64,000 bases of DNA. Source: Staphylococcus simulans (GTDB lineage: Bacteria > Bacillota > Bacilli > Staphylococcales > Staphylococcaceae). The position numbers and the translations under genes were made by a program. The stretch is taken from the NCBI RefSeq assembly GCF_002994445.1, contig NZ_MRZJ01000003.1:186001-250000 (forward strand). Reading direction: 5' to 3'. Below are positions 51,035 to 59,129 of the stretch, one piece after another. A model generated the notes under the pieces. It did no database searches, was not told the origin of the DNA, and saw nothing but the letters and a program-made list of their open reading frames with translations. The first letter of the stretch is position 1, and every line of letters starts with the position of its first letter.

Positions 51035-51391
51035 ATGATTAGATTCTATCAGTACCACAACTGTACGACTTGTAAAAAAGCTGCAAAATTTTTAGATGAA
51101 TATGGTGTAAGTTATGAACCGATTGATATTGTAGAACTAAACCCGAATAAAAGAGAGCTGCAAGACATTATTGATAAAACGGGTGTTGAGCTTGATAAGT
51201 TATTTAACAAACGCGGAGGCAAATACCGCGAACTTGGTCTGAAAGATAGACTAGACAGTTTGTCTGATGATGAAAAACTAGATTTATTGGCTTCTGACGG
51301 TATGTTAGTCAAACGTCCGCTTGCTGTGTCTGGCAATAAAATTACATTAGGTTTTAAAGAGCAAGAATACAAAGATACTTGGGTAAATTAA
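51035..51391 (+). CDS. ArsC/Spx-family protein (YusI-like)
   Basis: 118 aa. The N-terminal CTTCKKA motif (Cys10 and Cys13) and ELNPNKRELQDII fit the ArsC/Spx superfamily; the C-terminal KRPLAVSGNKITLGF is shared with YusI. Not Spx itself (RNA polymerase-binding features not evident). Function unknown; may be a glutaredoxin-like reductase. AAAGGAGG precedes the ATG. yusI beside gcvH is conserved in Bacillales. Confidence 0.87.
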   Translation: MIRFYQYHNCTTCKKAAKFLDEYGVSYEPIDIVELNPNKRELQDIIDKTGVELDKLFNKRGGKYRELGLKDRLDSLSDDEKLDLLASDGMLVKRPLAVSGNKITLGFKEQEYKDTWVN

Positions 51392-51539
51392 GTTAAAAGT
51401 CCAACTGCAACAGCAGATTGCTAATTATTAAATTAACTCTAAAGATTAAAAAACTACAAGATGTCTATAAATAGTTGAATGAAAAGGTTTCATATGGCAT
51501 CATTAAAGAGTATTCATTTATAAATAGGAGGGGATTCGT

Positions 51540-51920
51540 GTGGCAGTGCCAGAGGAATTAAAATATTCAAAAGAACATGAATGGGTAAAAGTTGAGGACG
51601 ACACAGTAACAATCGGTATTACTGAATACGCTCAAGGAGAACTTGGTGATATCGTATTCGTTGAATTACCAGAAGCTGACGATGATATCGAAGAGGGCGA
51701 ATCTTTCGGAAGCGTTGAATCAGTTAAAACTGTTTCTGAATTATACGCTCCAGTTTCAGGAACTGTAGTCGAAGTTAACGAAGAATTAGAAGACAGCCCA
51801 GAATTTGTTAATGAATCACCATACGAAAAAGCATGGATGGTTAAAGTTAAATTAAATGACGAAAGCCAATTAGATGAATTATTATCAGCAGATCAATATA
51901 AAGAAATGATCGGTGAATAA
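51540..51920 (+). CDS. gcvH: Glycine cleavage system H protein
   Basis: 126 aa from GTG 51540 (AGGAGG upstream). Lipoyl-binding Lys63 in [10 protein letters not shown] within the biotinyl/lipoyl fold. Besides glycine cleavage, GcvH is the obligatory lipoyl relay for other 2-oxoacid dehydrogenases in Firmicutes. The P, T and L components are not in this window, which is normal in staphylococci. Confidence 0.97.
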   Translation: MAVPEELKYSKEHEWVKVEDDTVTIGITEYAQGELGDIVFVELPEADDDIEEGESFGSVESVKTVSELYAPVSGTVVEVNEELEDSPEFVNESPYEKAWMVKVKLNDESQLDELLSADQYKEMIGE

Positions 51921-51936
51921 TTGACGCTTCGTCGTA

Positions 51937-51974
51937 ACTCCAAGATACTTTGTATTTTGGAGTTATTTTTTTAT
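51937..51974 (+). terminator. gcvH terminator
   Basis: AACTCCAA / TTGGAGTT, then ATTTTTTTAT. Confidence 0.9.
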
Positions 51975-52102
51975 TTAACGGGCTATAAGTAACTATGAAG
52001 GTAAAGTGCAAGTGCTTAACAGCAGAATTATTACATAAATTGAAAGGGCTTGTTTGTACATAAAACAAGTTGCGTGTAATTTAAAAGGCGCTTGCGTTAC
52101 AA

Positions 52103-52132
52103 TTGAGTTAGCAGCTCACAAAACAATATAAT
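52103..52132 (+). promoter_or_regulatory. Promoter of TOPRIM/thioredoxin-like pair
   Basis: TTGAGT (52103-52108), 18-bp spacer, TATAAT (52127-52132). The 150 bases before it show no gene. Confidence 0.65.
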
Positions 52133-52208
52133 ATTGGTAAGAACCTAAGCACTTACGTTTGCAAGTTATTATGCAATGATATCACGAGAGTATTGGAGTG
52201 TAGTGAAT

Positions 52209-52571
52209 ATGGCATTGTTAGATAAAGTAATCGTTGTTGAAGGTAAGACAGATAAGAAGCGTGTTCAAGAGGTCATTGATGAACCAGTACAGATTATTTG
52301 TACACATGGTACGATGGGAATCGATAAATTAGACGATATGATCGAAACATTGTATGAGCGTCCAGTTTATATTCTTGTTGATGCAGATAAGGAAGGCAGA
52401 CGGATTCGTCAATGGTTTAAACATTATCTTTCTGAGAGCGAGCATATTTTTGTAGATAAAACATATTGCGAGGTGGCTCGCTGTCCACGCCCATATCTTG
52501 CCAGAGTGCTTAGAAATTATGGATTTATGGTAAAAGGTGAAGCACCTGTGAAAGGATTAGTATATAGATGA
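52209..52571 (+). CDS. Small TOPRIM-domain protein
   Basis: 120 aa from ATG 52209 (GGAGTG upstream; the ATG at 52176 has none). TOPRIM motifs: Glu11 in VVEGKTDKKR and DxD at 58-60 in LVDADKEGRR, as in RNase M5 and primases, but without the extra domains of those proteins. Possibly a nuclease of structured RNA or DNA; unproven. Overlaps the next gene by four bases. Confidence 0.85.
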   Translation: MALLDKVIVVEGKTDKKRVQEVIDEPVQIICTHGTMGIDKLDDMIETLYERPVYILVDADKEGRRIRQWFKHYLSESEHIFVDKTYCEVARCPRPYLARVLRNYGFMVKGEAPVKGLVYR

Positions 52572-52864
52572 ATTCTAAGCAACATATTGCAGATATCACA
52601 CAAAACTTCGATCAAGATAAACATTTGATATTCGGCTACACCCCGATGTGCGGAACATGCAAAGTGTCTGAACGCATGCTGGATATTGCAAATGAGATTT
52701 TAGATTTGCCGATTGTTAAGGCAGATTTAAACTTCCATGCAGATTTCAGCGAACAATATCAAATTCAATCAGTTCCTGTTTTGATGGTGATGTCTAAAGA
52801 TAAGGAACTAAAACGTATTTATGCATTTCAATCTGTTCCTTACTTATTAGAAAATTTAAAATAG
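52568..52864 (+). CDS. Thioredoxin-like protein with CGTC motif
   Basis: 98 aa. Start ATG 52568 overlaps the TOPRIM stop (ATGA), so translation is coupled. Thioredoxin fold with PMCGTCK (Cys28, Cys31) and cis-Pro in IQSVPVLMV. Function unknown. The pairing with a TOPRIM protein is conserved in staphylococci. Confidence 0.82.
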   Translation: MNSKQHIADITQNFDQDKHLIFGYTPMCGTCKVSERMLDIANEILDLPIVKADLNFHADFSEQYQIQSVPVLMVMSKDKELKRIYAFQSVPYLLENLK

Positions 52865-52867
52865 TTA

Positions 52868-52896
52868 TTGACGCCTACCGAGTGAAGTGGTAGGAT
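52868..52896 (+). promoter_or_regulatory. metNIQ promoter
   Basis: TTGACG (52868-52873), 17-bp spacer, TAGGAT (52891-52896), just upstream of the SAM riboswitch. Confidence 0.72.
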
Positions 52897-52917
52897 TAAT
52901 ATCAATTAAATAGTTAT

Positions 52918-53053
52918 CTCTTATCAAGAGAGGTGGAGGGATGTGCCCGTTGAAACCCGGCAACCGTCTTTTAAAGAAATGGTGCCAATTCACAAAAAGT
53001 TGAACTGCTTTTGAAGATGAGAGAAAGAATTTTTAAAATGCTTTCTCTTTTTT
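52918..53053 (+). promoter_or_regulatory. SAM-I (S-box) riboswitch with terminator
   Basis: P1 CTCTTATC (52918-52925) pairs with GATGAGAG (53016-53023). Signature S-box elements AGAGGTGGAGGGA, CCGTTGAAACCCGGCAACC and GGTGCCAATTC are present. The terminator GAGAAAG / CTTTCTC (53021-53047) is followed by TTTTTT. When SAM is bound, P1 forms and transcription stops; when SAM is low, the antiterminator allows metNIQ expression. Confidence 0.96.
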
Positions 53054-53120
53054 GCTTACAGCAGCGATAAGAGAAAGCATTTTTAATTTTGCAGGTAAAG
53101 TAAGGAAAGGGGAGAAACAA

Positions 53121-54146
53121 GTGATTCAACTGAAACAAATCGTCAAAAGGTATAAGACGAAACACCAAGATGTGCTGGCAGTTGATCATGTCGATTTAGA
53201 TGTGGCAGAAGGTGTCATATACGGTGTCATCGGGTTTTCAGGTGCCGGTAAAAGTACACTTGTCAGAATTTTAAATTATTTAGAGGAACCTACATCAGGA
53301 GAAGTCATCATAGATGGAGATGAATTAGGACAACTCAGCAAGGCGCAGCTTAGACAGAAACGACAAAAGGTAAGTATGATATTCCAACATTTCAACTTGC
53401 TTTGGTCGCGAACTGTTGTAGATAACATTAAGTTTCCGTTGGAAATAGCCGGAGTAGATAAGAAAAAAGCTGAAAGCAGAGCAAAAGAGCTTGTAGAACT
53501 TGTAGGACTTAAAGGGCGAGAAAATTCTTATCCTTCTGAACTATCTGGCGGTCAAAAACAAAGAGTGGGTATTGCACGTGCTTTAGCAAACGAACCGAAA
53601 GTATTGCTTTGCGATGAGGCAACAAGTGCACTTGACCCGCAAACGACTGATGAAATTTTAGAGTTATTACTGAAAATCAGAAAAGAAGAAGATTTAACAA
53701 TTGTTATCATTACGCATGAAATGAATGTCATTCGTCAAATCTGCGATGAAGTTGCAGTAATGGAAAATGGTAAAGTGATTGAGCGCGGTAATGTAAAAGA
53801 GGTCTTTGAAAATCCTCAGCATCCGGTAACTAAACGCTTCGTTAAAGAAGGCTTGAATGATGAATTCGATGAATCGATTCAAGAACTTATTCCTGAAGCA
53901 ACAAATGGTTACATTGTCCGTTTGAACTTCTCAGGAGAAGAAACAACTGAACCGGTTGTATCATATATCACTCAAAAATATAATCTCGATGTGAACATCT
54001 TAGAAGCGAATATCCGTCATTCGAAAAGCGGACCGATCGGTTTCTTGATTGTACATATTGCAGACTTGAAAACTGAATTTTTTGATGATTTTAAAAACGA
54101 GCTTGAAAACCGCAATGTACATGTGGAGGTGATTCGAAATGGATAA
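53121..54146 (+). CDS. metN: MetN, methionine ABC importer ATPase
   Basis: 341 aa from GTG 53121 (GGGGAG upstream; the frame reaches back into the riboswitch). ABC domain with Walker A GFSGAGKS (38-45), signature LSGGQKQR and Walker [14 protein letters not shown]-terminal NIL domain (about 265-341) that senses methionine and inhibits transport. Overlaps metI by eight bases. Controlled by the SAM riboswitch. Confidence 0.96.
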   Translation: MIQLKQIVKRYKTKHQDVLAVDHVDLDVAEGVIYGVIGFSGAGKSTLVRILNYLEEPTSGEVIIDGDELGQLSKAQLRQKRQKVSMIFQHFNLLWSRTVVDNIKFPLEIAGVDKKKAESRAKELVELVGLKGRENSYPSELSGGQKQRVGIARALANEPKVLLCDEATSALDPQTTDEILELLLKIRKEEDLTIVIITHEMNVIRQICDEVAVMENGKVIERGNVKEVFENPQHPVTKRFVKEGLNDEFDESIQELIPEATNGYIVRLNFSGEETTEPVVSYITQKYNLDVNILEANIRHSKSGPIGFLIVHIADLKTEFFDDFKNELENRNVHVEVIRNG

Positions 54147-54834
54147 GTCATTCAGCGATATTCTGCGCGAAATGGTAACCATGCCGAACGTCCAATGGGA
54201 TCAAGTTTGGGTGGCTTCATACGAAACACTTTATATGACTGCTATTTCAACGGTTTTCGCATTCTTTATCGGCATTATTTTAGGTGTGCTACTTTTCTTA
54301 ACAGCTAAAAGCAAATCACCAGCAGCCAAAGTGTTTTACCAAATCGTATCATTCATTGTCAACTTGTTCCGTGCAATTCCGTTCATCATTTTAATCTTGT
54401 TATTGATTCCATTTACAAGTTTGATTTTAGGAACAATCAGCGGACCGACAGGGGCATTGCCGGCATTAGTCATTGGTGCGGCACCATTCTATGCACGTTT
54501 AGTTGAAATTGCGTTTAAAGAAATAGATAAAGGCGTTATTGAAGCTGCACGTTCAATGGGTGCAAATACTTGGACAATTATTCGAAAAGTATTAATTCCT
54601 GAATCACGTCCAGCACTTATCTCAGGTATTACAGTTACAGCTATCGCATTAGTAGGTTCAACTGCAGTAGCCGGAGTAATCGGTGCCGGCGGTTTAGGTA
54701 ACTTAGCTTATTTAACAGGCTTTACTAGAAACCAAAATGACGTCATCTTGGTTTCAACTATCTTTATTTTGGTATTTGTGTTCATTATCCAATTTGTGGG
54801 TGACTGGGCTACAAATAAAATCGATAAACGTTAA
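54139..54834 (+). CDS. metI: MetI, methionine ABC importer permease
   Basis: 231 aa with about five transmembrane helices and the permease EAA loop ([21 protein letters not shown], about 134-154, split here as EAARSMGA...VLIPE). Forms the channel for D/L-methionine with MetN. Begins inside metN. Also named metP in some genomes. Confidence 0.95.
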   Translation: MDKSFSDILREMVTMPNVQWDQVWVASYETLYMTAISTVFAFFIGIILGVLLFLTAKSKSPAAKVFYQIVSFIVNLFRAIPFIILILLLIPFTSLILGTISGPTGALPALVIGAAPFYARLVEIAFKEIDKGVIEAARSMGANTWTIIRKVLIPESRPALISGITVTAIALVGSTAVAGVIGAGGLGNLAYLTGFTRNQNDVILVSTIFILVFVFIIQFVGDWATNKIDKR

Positions 54835-54858
54835 TTACATTAAGAGAGGATCAATTCA

Positions 54859-55683
54859 ATGAAAAAGATTATTACTATTTTAGCAGTTTTAGTATTAACT
54901 GTAGCTTTAGCAGCATGCGGCAATAAAGACAAATCAAGCGGAGGAGAATCTAAGACAATTAAAGTCGGAGCATCACCGGCACCTCACGCTGAACTTTTAG
55001 AACAAGCAAAACCAATCTTGAAAAAAGAAGGTTATGACTTAAAAATCAAAACAATCAACGACTATACTACACCAAACAAATTAGTAGACAGCGGTGAATT
55101 GGATGCGAACTTCTTCCAACACACACCTTACTTAAACACTGAAAAGAAAAGCAAAGGCTATAAATTAGTATCTGTAGGCAACGTTCACTTAGAACCAATG
55201 GCTGTGTATTCTAAAAAATACAAAAGCTTGAAAGAACTTCCTAAAGGCGCAACAGTTTACGTATCAAACAACCCAGCTGAAGAAGGCCGTTTCTTGAAAT
55301 TCTTCGTTGACGAAGGTTTAATCAAATTGAAAAAAGGCGTTAAAATCCAAGACGCACACTTCAGCGACATTGTAGAAAACAAAAAAGATATCAAATTCAA
55401 CAACAAACAATCAGCTGAGTACTTACCGAAAATCTATCAAAACCAAGATGTTGACGCAGCAATCATCAACTCTAACTTCGCGATTGAACAAAAATTAAGT
55501 CCTAAAAAAGACTCTATCGCACTTGAAAAACCAGAAAACAACCCATACGCAAACTTAGTAGCGGTTAAAGAAGGTCATGAAAAAGATAAAAAAATCCAAG
55601 CTTTAATCAAAGCATTACAATCTAAAGAAATTAAAGATTTCATCAATAAAAAATACGATGGTGCAGTGATCCCTGCCGAGTAA
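54859..55683 (+). CDS. metQ: MetQ, methionine-binding lipoprotein
   Basis: 274 aa. Lipoprotein signal with lipobox ALAAC (Cys20), then the NlpA/MetQ domain (KVGASPAPHAELL, about 36-48). Delivers methionine to MetNI at the cell surface; lipidated by Lgt (encoded at 15.3 kb). AGAGGA (54843-54848) precedes the ATG. Last gene of the operon; its terminator is one copy of the 38-bp repeat described below. Confidence 0.96.
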   Translation: MKKIITILAVLVLTVALAACGNKDKSSGGESKTIKVGASPAPHAELLEQAKPILKKEGYDLKIKTINDYTTPNKLVDSGELDANFFQHTPYLNTEKKSKGYKLVSVGNVHLEPMAVYSKKYKSLKELPKGATVYVSNNPAEEGRFLKFFVDEGLIKLKKGVKIQDAHFSDIVENKKDIKFNNKQSAEYLPKIYQNQDVDAAIINSNFAIEQKLSPKKDSIALEKPENNPYANLVAVKEGHEKDKKIQALIKALQSKEIKDFINKKYDGAVIPAE

Positions 55684-55690
55684 ACCATTG

Positions 55691-55728
55691 TCTATCACTC
55701 TCAAGCATAATGCTTGGGGGTGTTTTTT
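55691..55728 (+). repeat. 38-bp direct repeat, copy 1 (metQ terminator)
   Basis: TCTATCACTCTCAAGCATAA followed by TGCTTGGGGGTGTTTTTT, identical to 57956-57993. It folds as a terminator (CACTCTCAAGCAT / ATGCTTGGGGGTG then T-run) directly after metQ. Confidence 0.97.
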
Positions 55729-55841
55729 TATTGAGTTATTCATAGAATATTATCAAATGAAAACGATTAATAAATCTATATTTGATATTTAGTAAAGACT
55801 AATACACTAGTTAAATTGGTTAAACAGTTAAAAAAACGTAT

Positions 55842-55865
55842 CCTATAAGATAGGTGTGATATAAT
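55842..55865 (+). promoter_or_regulatory. Promoter of the ATPase/TOPRIM module
   Basis: Perfect extended -10 TGATATAAT (55857-55865). The inverted repeat CCTAT-AAG-ATAGG (55842-55854) overlaps its upstream side and could be an operator. No -35 is needed with an extended -10. Confidence 0.65.
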
Positions 55866-55905
55866 AGAAGCGGGAATTTAAGTGACTGTGACATAAGGAG
55901 AAATT

Positions 55906-57288
55906 ATGAAAACAACAATTAAAATGAGTGATATGACATTAGGCAATATTAAAAACGTAAACTACGGTTCCTTTAATACAAACGCTAATTTTTCTAATAT
56001 AAACAAATCTAACGTTGTGGGGTTTTATGGTCAAAATGGATCAGGAAAAACTACGGTAGTTGATGCATTCAAAATTATCGAAAGTTTAATAGAAAATAGA
56101 GAGCTGTCTCAAATCGGAAAAAGGTTAGTAACATATGGTAAAGAGAATTTATGGTTGCAAGCTAAGTTTATTGTCATATTAGAAAATCAAAAAAAGCTGT
56201 ATCTTGAGTATTATGTCGAAATTTCAGAGAAAGATAGCGGCTATCATGTTGAATCTGAAAAATTAGTATATAAAGAAGATGAAAAAGGCAAGAGGTTCAA
56301 AACGCTAGTGCAAGCAGGTTCCGACACAATATATGTCAGAAATCAAAATATTAAAACGATGAGAGACGAAATGAAGATTCAAGGGTTAGTTTCATTTCAT
56401 TTGTCTAAAAAACAAAGGAAGTCGCTTATTTTTAATAGTGAAATGTTACCAATTTACAATGAAATTTTTTCAAAAGAAGAAATGCAGATTTTTTACGCAT
56501 TAAGTATTCATTTTGTTCAAGGCTTGCACATTATTGAAAATAGAAATTACGGGCTTTTAATGGCGAATATTTTAATCCCTTTTAATATCTTTCAAGATGA
56601 AGTTAAAGGGATAGTGCCATTGAGTCAAAGTGTCGATAATAAATCGGCTACTATCCCTAAAAAGATTTTTGATTTATTGAAAAGAGAGGTTTTCCCAAAT
56701 ATAAATGTGGTCTTACCTTGTATCGTTCCAGGTTTGACGATAGAAATTAATGAAATTGCTGAAATTCATAAAGAAGATGGAACGAAAGGAATACAATTTG
56801 AATTGCTCTCTAATAGAAATGGTAATAGACTCCCTCTTAATACAGAATCTGAAGGTATAATCAAAATCATATCTATGCTAAGTGTTTTGTCAGCGTTATT
56901 TAAAGAGACTAATGTTTGCGTAGTTGTAGATGAATTAGATGCAGGAGTATTTGAATATTTGTTAGGAGAAGTCTTGAAAATTGTAGATGAGAGTGCAAAG
57001 GGACAATTGATTTTCACTTCGCATAATCTTAGAATTGTAGAATTATTACCCACTCATTCAATTTGGTTTACTACAACGAACTCTGAAAATAGGTATGTAC
57101 AACTTAAACATACAAGTAAAACGTCCAATAACAGAGATGTGTATATAAGATCTTTACAAATTAAAAATCAACAAGAAGAACTGTATGATAAAACAGATAA
57201 TTTTAAAATTAAAAGAGCATTTAAAAAACTAGTAAGAAAAGGAAGTCATCATGAAAAACAAAATTCTTATAGCTCTGGTGGAAGGTGA
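55906..57288 (+). CDS. SMC/RloA-like AAA ATPase of a putative two-gene defence system
   Basis: 460 aa. Walker A GQNGSGKT (42-49), ABC-type signature-like ESEGIIK (314-320), Walker B VCVVVDELDAG (337-347) and switch His373 (FTSHN). The long region between Walker A and the signature (about 60-310) fits AAA15/21 RloA-like ATPases. These pair with TOPRIM or RloB nucleases in AbiL, PARIS and related anti-phage systems. AAGGAG (55894-55899) precedes the ATG. AT-richer than the neighbouring met and suf genes. Overlaps the next gene by 38 bases. Confidence 0.82.
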   Translation: MKTTIKMSDMTLGNIKNVNYGSFNTNANFSNINKSNVVGFYGQNGSGKTTVVDAFKIIESLIENRELSQIGKRLVTYGKENLWLQAKFIVILENQKKLYLEYYVEISEKDSGYHVESEKLVYKEDEKGKRFKTLVQAGSDTIYVRNQNIKTMRDEMKIQGLVSFHLSKKQRKSLIFNSEMLPIYNEIFSKEEMQIFYALSIHFVQGLHIIENRNYGLLMANILIPFNIFQDEVKGIVPLSQSVDNKSATIPKKIFDLLKREVFPNINVVLPCIVPGLTIEINEIAEIHKEDGTKGIQFELLSNRNGNRLPLNTESEGIIKIISMLSVLSALFKETNVCVVVDELDAGVFEYLLGEVLKIVDESAKGQLIFTSHNLRIVELLPTHSIWFTTTNSENRYVQLKHTSKTSNNRDVYIRSLQIKNQQEELYDKTDNFKIKRAFKKLVRKGSHHEKQNSYSSGGR

Positions 57289-57955
57289 CACTGACGAGGC
57301 TTTAATAAATGTTTTGATAGAAAAGTTCAAATCAAATATTGAATTTCAAGTCCATATAGTCAGGTGTGATTTATTTTCACAATATACTCAAAAGAGTATA
57401 AAGCAAAATATAGGAGATTGGATTAAGAAAGAAGTATTAGTTAAATATAAGTTGAAAAAGAAAGATATTATTGCTGTTATTCAAGTGGTAGATATAGATG
57501 CTGTTTACTTATCTAATGTAAAAATAAACAATCAAGTCGATAGAATTGCATATTATGACGATAGAATTGAAGTTCCTAATGAGAAGCGTAAATGTGAGAT
57601 TCTGAGTAGAAATAAAAATAAAAGCAGTAAGATCAATCAAATGATCATCACAAAAATATTTTCCAATATAGAGTTTAGGTTGTTTTTCTTTTCGTGTAAT
57701 TTAGAGCATGCAATTTTCAATAAACTAAATTTGTCGCAAGAAGATAAAGATGATTTGATGTTTGAGTATATTGACTGTACTGAAATCGAAGAGATTGAGA
57801 AACATATTGAAAGTGTTGCTTGTCGAAAAATAACAAATGATTTTGAGGAAGACTTTGATAACAGTTGGCAGATGATGAAAAGTTTTGAGATGAATGTTAG
57901 AAATACTAATATCAATTTATTAAATAGTTATGTCAGTTTTATATTGAAAAGGTAA
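57251..57955 (+). CDS. TOPRIM/RloB-like putative nuclease of the defence module
   Basis: 234 aa. ALVEGDTDE (Glu11 of TOPRIM) at the N-terminus and QVVDIDAV (DxD, 81-83) fit a TOPRIM core. FFSCNLEHAIFN (about 149-160) resembles the S-x-x-x-E-x-W/I-x-x region of RloB/AbiLii proteins. Predicted effector that the ATPase holds in check until phage infection. The ATG lies inside the ATPase gene with GGAAG upstream, so synthesis is coupled. Assignment to a named system is not certain. Confidence 0.72.
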   Translation: MKNKILIALVEGDTDEALINVLIEKFKSNIEFQVHIVRCDLFSQYTQKSIKQNIGDWIKKEVLVKYKLKKKDIIAVIQVVDIDAVYLSNVKINNQVDRIAYYDDRIEVPNEKRKCEILSRNKNKSSKINQMIITKIFSNIEFRLFFFSCNLEHAIFNKLNLSQEDKDDLMFEYIDCTEIEEIEKHIESVACRKITNDFEEDFDNSWQMMKSFEMNVRNTNINLLNSYVSFILKR

Positions 57956-57993
57956 TCTATCACTCTCAAGCATAATGCTTGGGGGTGTTTTTT
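57956..57993 (+). repeat. 38-bp direct repeat, copy 2 (module terminator)
   Basis: Exact copy of 55691-55728, 2265 bp downstream, beginning directly after the TAA of the TOPRIM gene (shared last base). Serves as terminator of the module. Confidence 0.97.
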
Positions 57994-58078
57994 GGTTGTA
58001 ATAGGAAGTGAAAGTAGTGGGAATTGTTGTTCTAAATATGTGACAAAGATATGGGTAATGATAATAGAAGGAGAGAAA

Positions 58079-58135
58079 ATGAGAATCAATGCCTTTAAAA
58101 TTCGTGCAGCTTTTCACATTGAATTGCATTTTTAA
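58079..58135 (+). CDS. 18-residue ORF with strong ribosome binding site
   Basis: GAAGGAGAG (58068-58076) precedes ATG 58079; product MRINAFKIRAAFHIELHF. Could be a leader peptide, a remnant of a gene disrupted when the module arrived, or chance. The surrounding 57994-58181 holds nothing else recognised. Confidence 0.35.
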   Translation: MRINAFKIRAAFHIELHF

Positions 58136-58181
58136 AAGTGATTACTATTTAAGAATTCTTTTAATTTAGGTGCTTAAAAGG

Positions 58182-58210
58182 TTTATTCTAGGGTTTAATT
58201 GCGTTATAAT
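58182..58210 (+). promoter_or_regulatory. suf operon promoter
   Basis: TTTATT (58182-58187), 17-bp spacer, TATAAT (58205-58210). The leader contains a small TGTAGT / ACTACA hairpin (about 58227-58248). Confidence 0.65.
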
Positions 58211-58306
58211 TTATAAATGTACGAATGTAGTGCTGTTTTGACTACAGATTAAAATTATTATAAACTAGTAATTGAAATACTATTTATGTTTACGGAGGGA
58301 CTTTTA

Positions 58307-59065
58307 ATGCCATCAACATTGGAGATTAAAGACTTACACGTGTCTATCGAGGATAAAGAAATTTTAAAAGGTGTTAACTTAACAATTAACACAGGAGAAA
58401 TTCATGCAGTAATGGGACCTAACGGTACTGGTAAATCAACTTTATCAGCAGCAATCATGGGCCACCCAGCTTTTACAGTTACTAAAGGTGAAGTATTACT
58501 TGACGGTGAAAACGTTTTAGAATTAGACGTTGACGAACGTGCAAAAGCAGGTTTATTCCTAGCTATGCAATATCCATCAGAAATCACTGGTGTTACAAAC
58601 GCTGACTTCATGCGTTCAGCAATTAATGCTAAACGTGAAGAAGGTAAAGAAATCAACTTAATGCAATTCATTAAGAAATTAGATAAAGAGATGGAATTCC
58701 TAGATATGGATCCTAACATGGCACAACGTTACCTTAACGAAGGGTTCTCAGGCGGCGAGAAAAAACGTAACGAAATTTTACAATTAATGATGTTGCAACC
58801 TAAATTCGCTATTCTTGACGAAATCGACTCAGGTTTAGACATTGATGCGTTGAAAGTTGTATCTAAAGGTATCAACGAAATGCGCGGAGATGACTTCGGT
58901 TCATTAATCATTACGCACTATCAACGTTTATTAAACTACATCACACCTGATTTCGTACACGTTATGTATAACGGTAAAATCGTTAAAACAGGCGATGCAG
59001 AATTAGCAAAACGTCTTGAAAATGAAGGTTATGAATGGGTTAAAGAAGAATTCAGCGAAGCGTAA
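58307..59065 (+). CDS. sufC: SufC, Fe-S assembly ATPase
   Basis: 252 aa from ATG 58307 (GGAGGG at 8-base spacing; an upstream ATG at 58286 lacks one). ABC ATPase with Walker A GPNGTGKS (37-44), signature FSGGEKKR (about 149-156) and Walker [13 protein letters not shown]. Works with SufB-SufD as the scaffold complex that builds Fe-S clusters. First gene of sufCDSUB. Confidence 0.97.
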   Translation: MPSTLEIKDLHVSIEDKEILKGVNLTINTGEIHAVMGPNGTGKSTLSAAIMGHPAFTVTKGEVLLDGENVLELDVDERAKAGLFLAMQYPSEITGVTNADFMRSAINAKREEGKEINLMQFIKKLDKEMEFLDMDPNMAQRYLNEGFSGGEKKRNEILQLMMLQPKFAILDEIDSGLDIDALKVVSKGINEMRGDDFGSLIITHYQRLLNYITPDFVHVMYNGKIVKTGDAELAKRLENEGYEWVKEEFSEA

Positions 59066-59129
59066 GCTTATACGCAAAGATGAAACAACCGATTAAATGT
59101 TATAAGTATCGTTAGGAGGATATTAAGTT

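Noticed and set aside
57920..58129. Minus-strand ORF of 69 codons after the defence module
   Set aside because: No ribosome binding site, runs across the 38-bp terminator repeat, and the product looks random.
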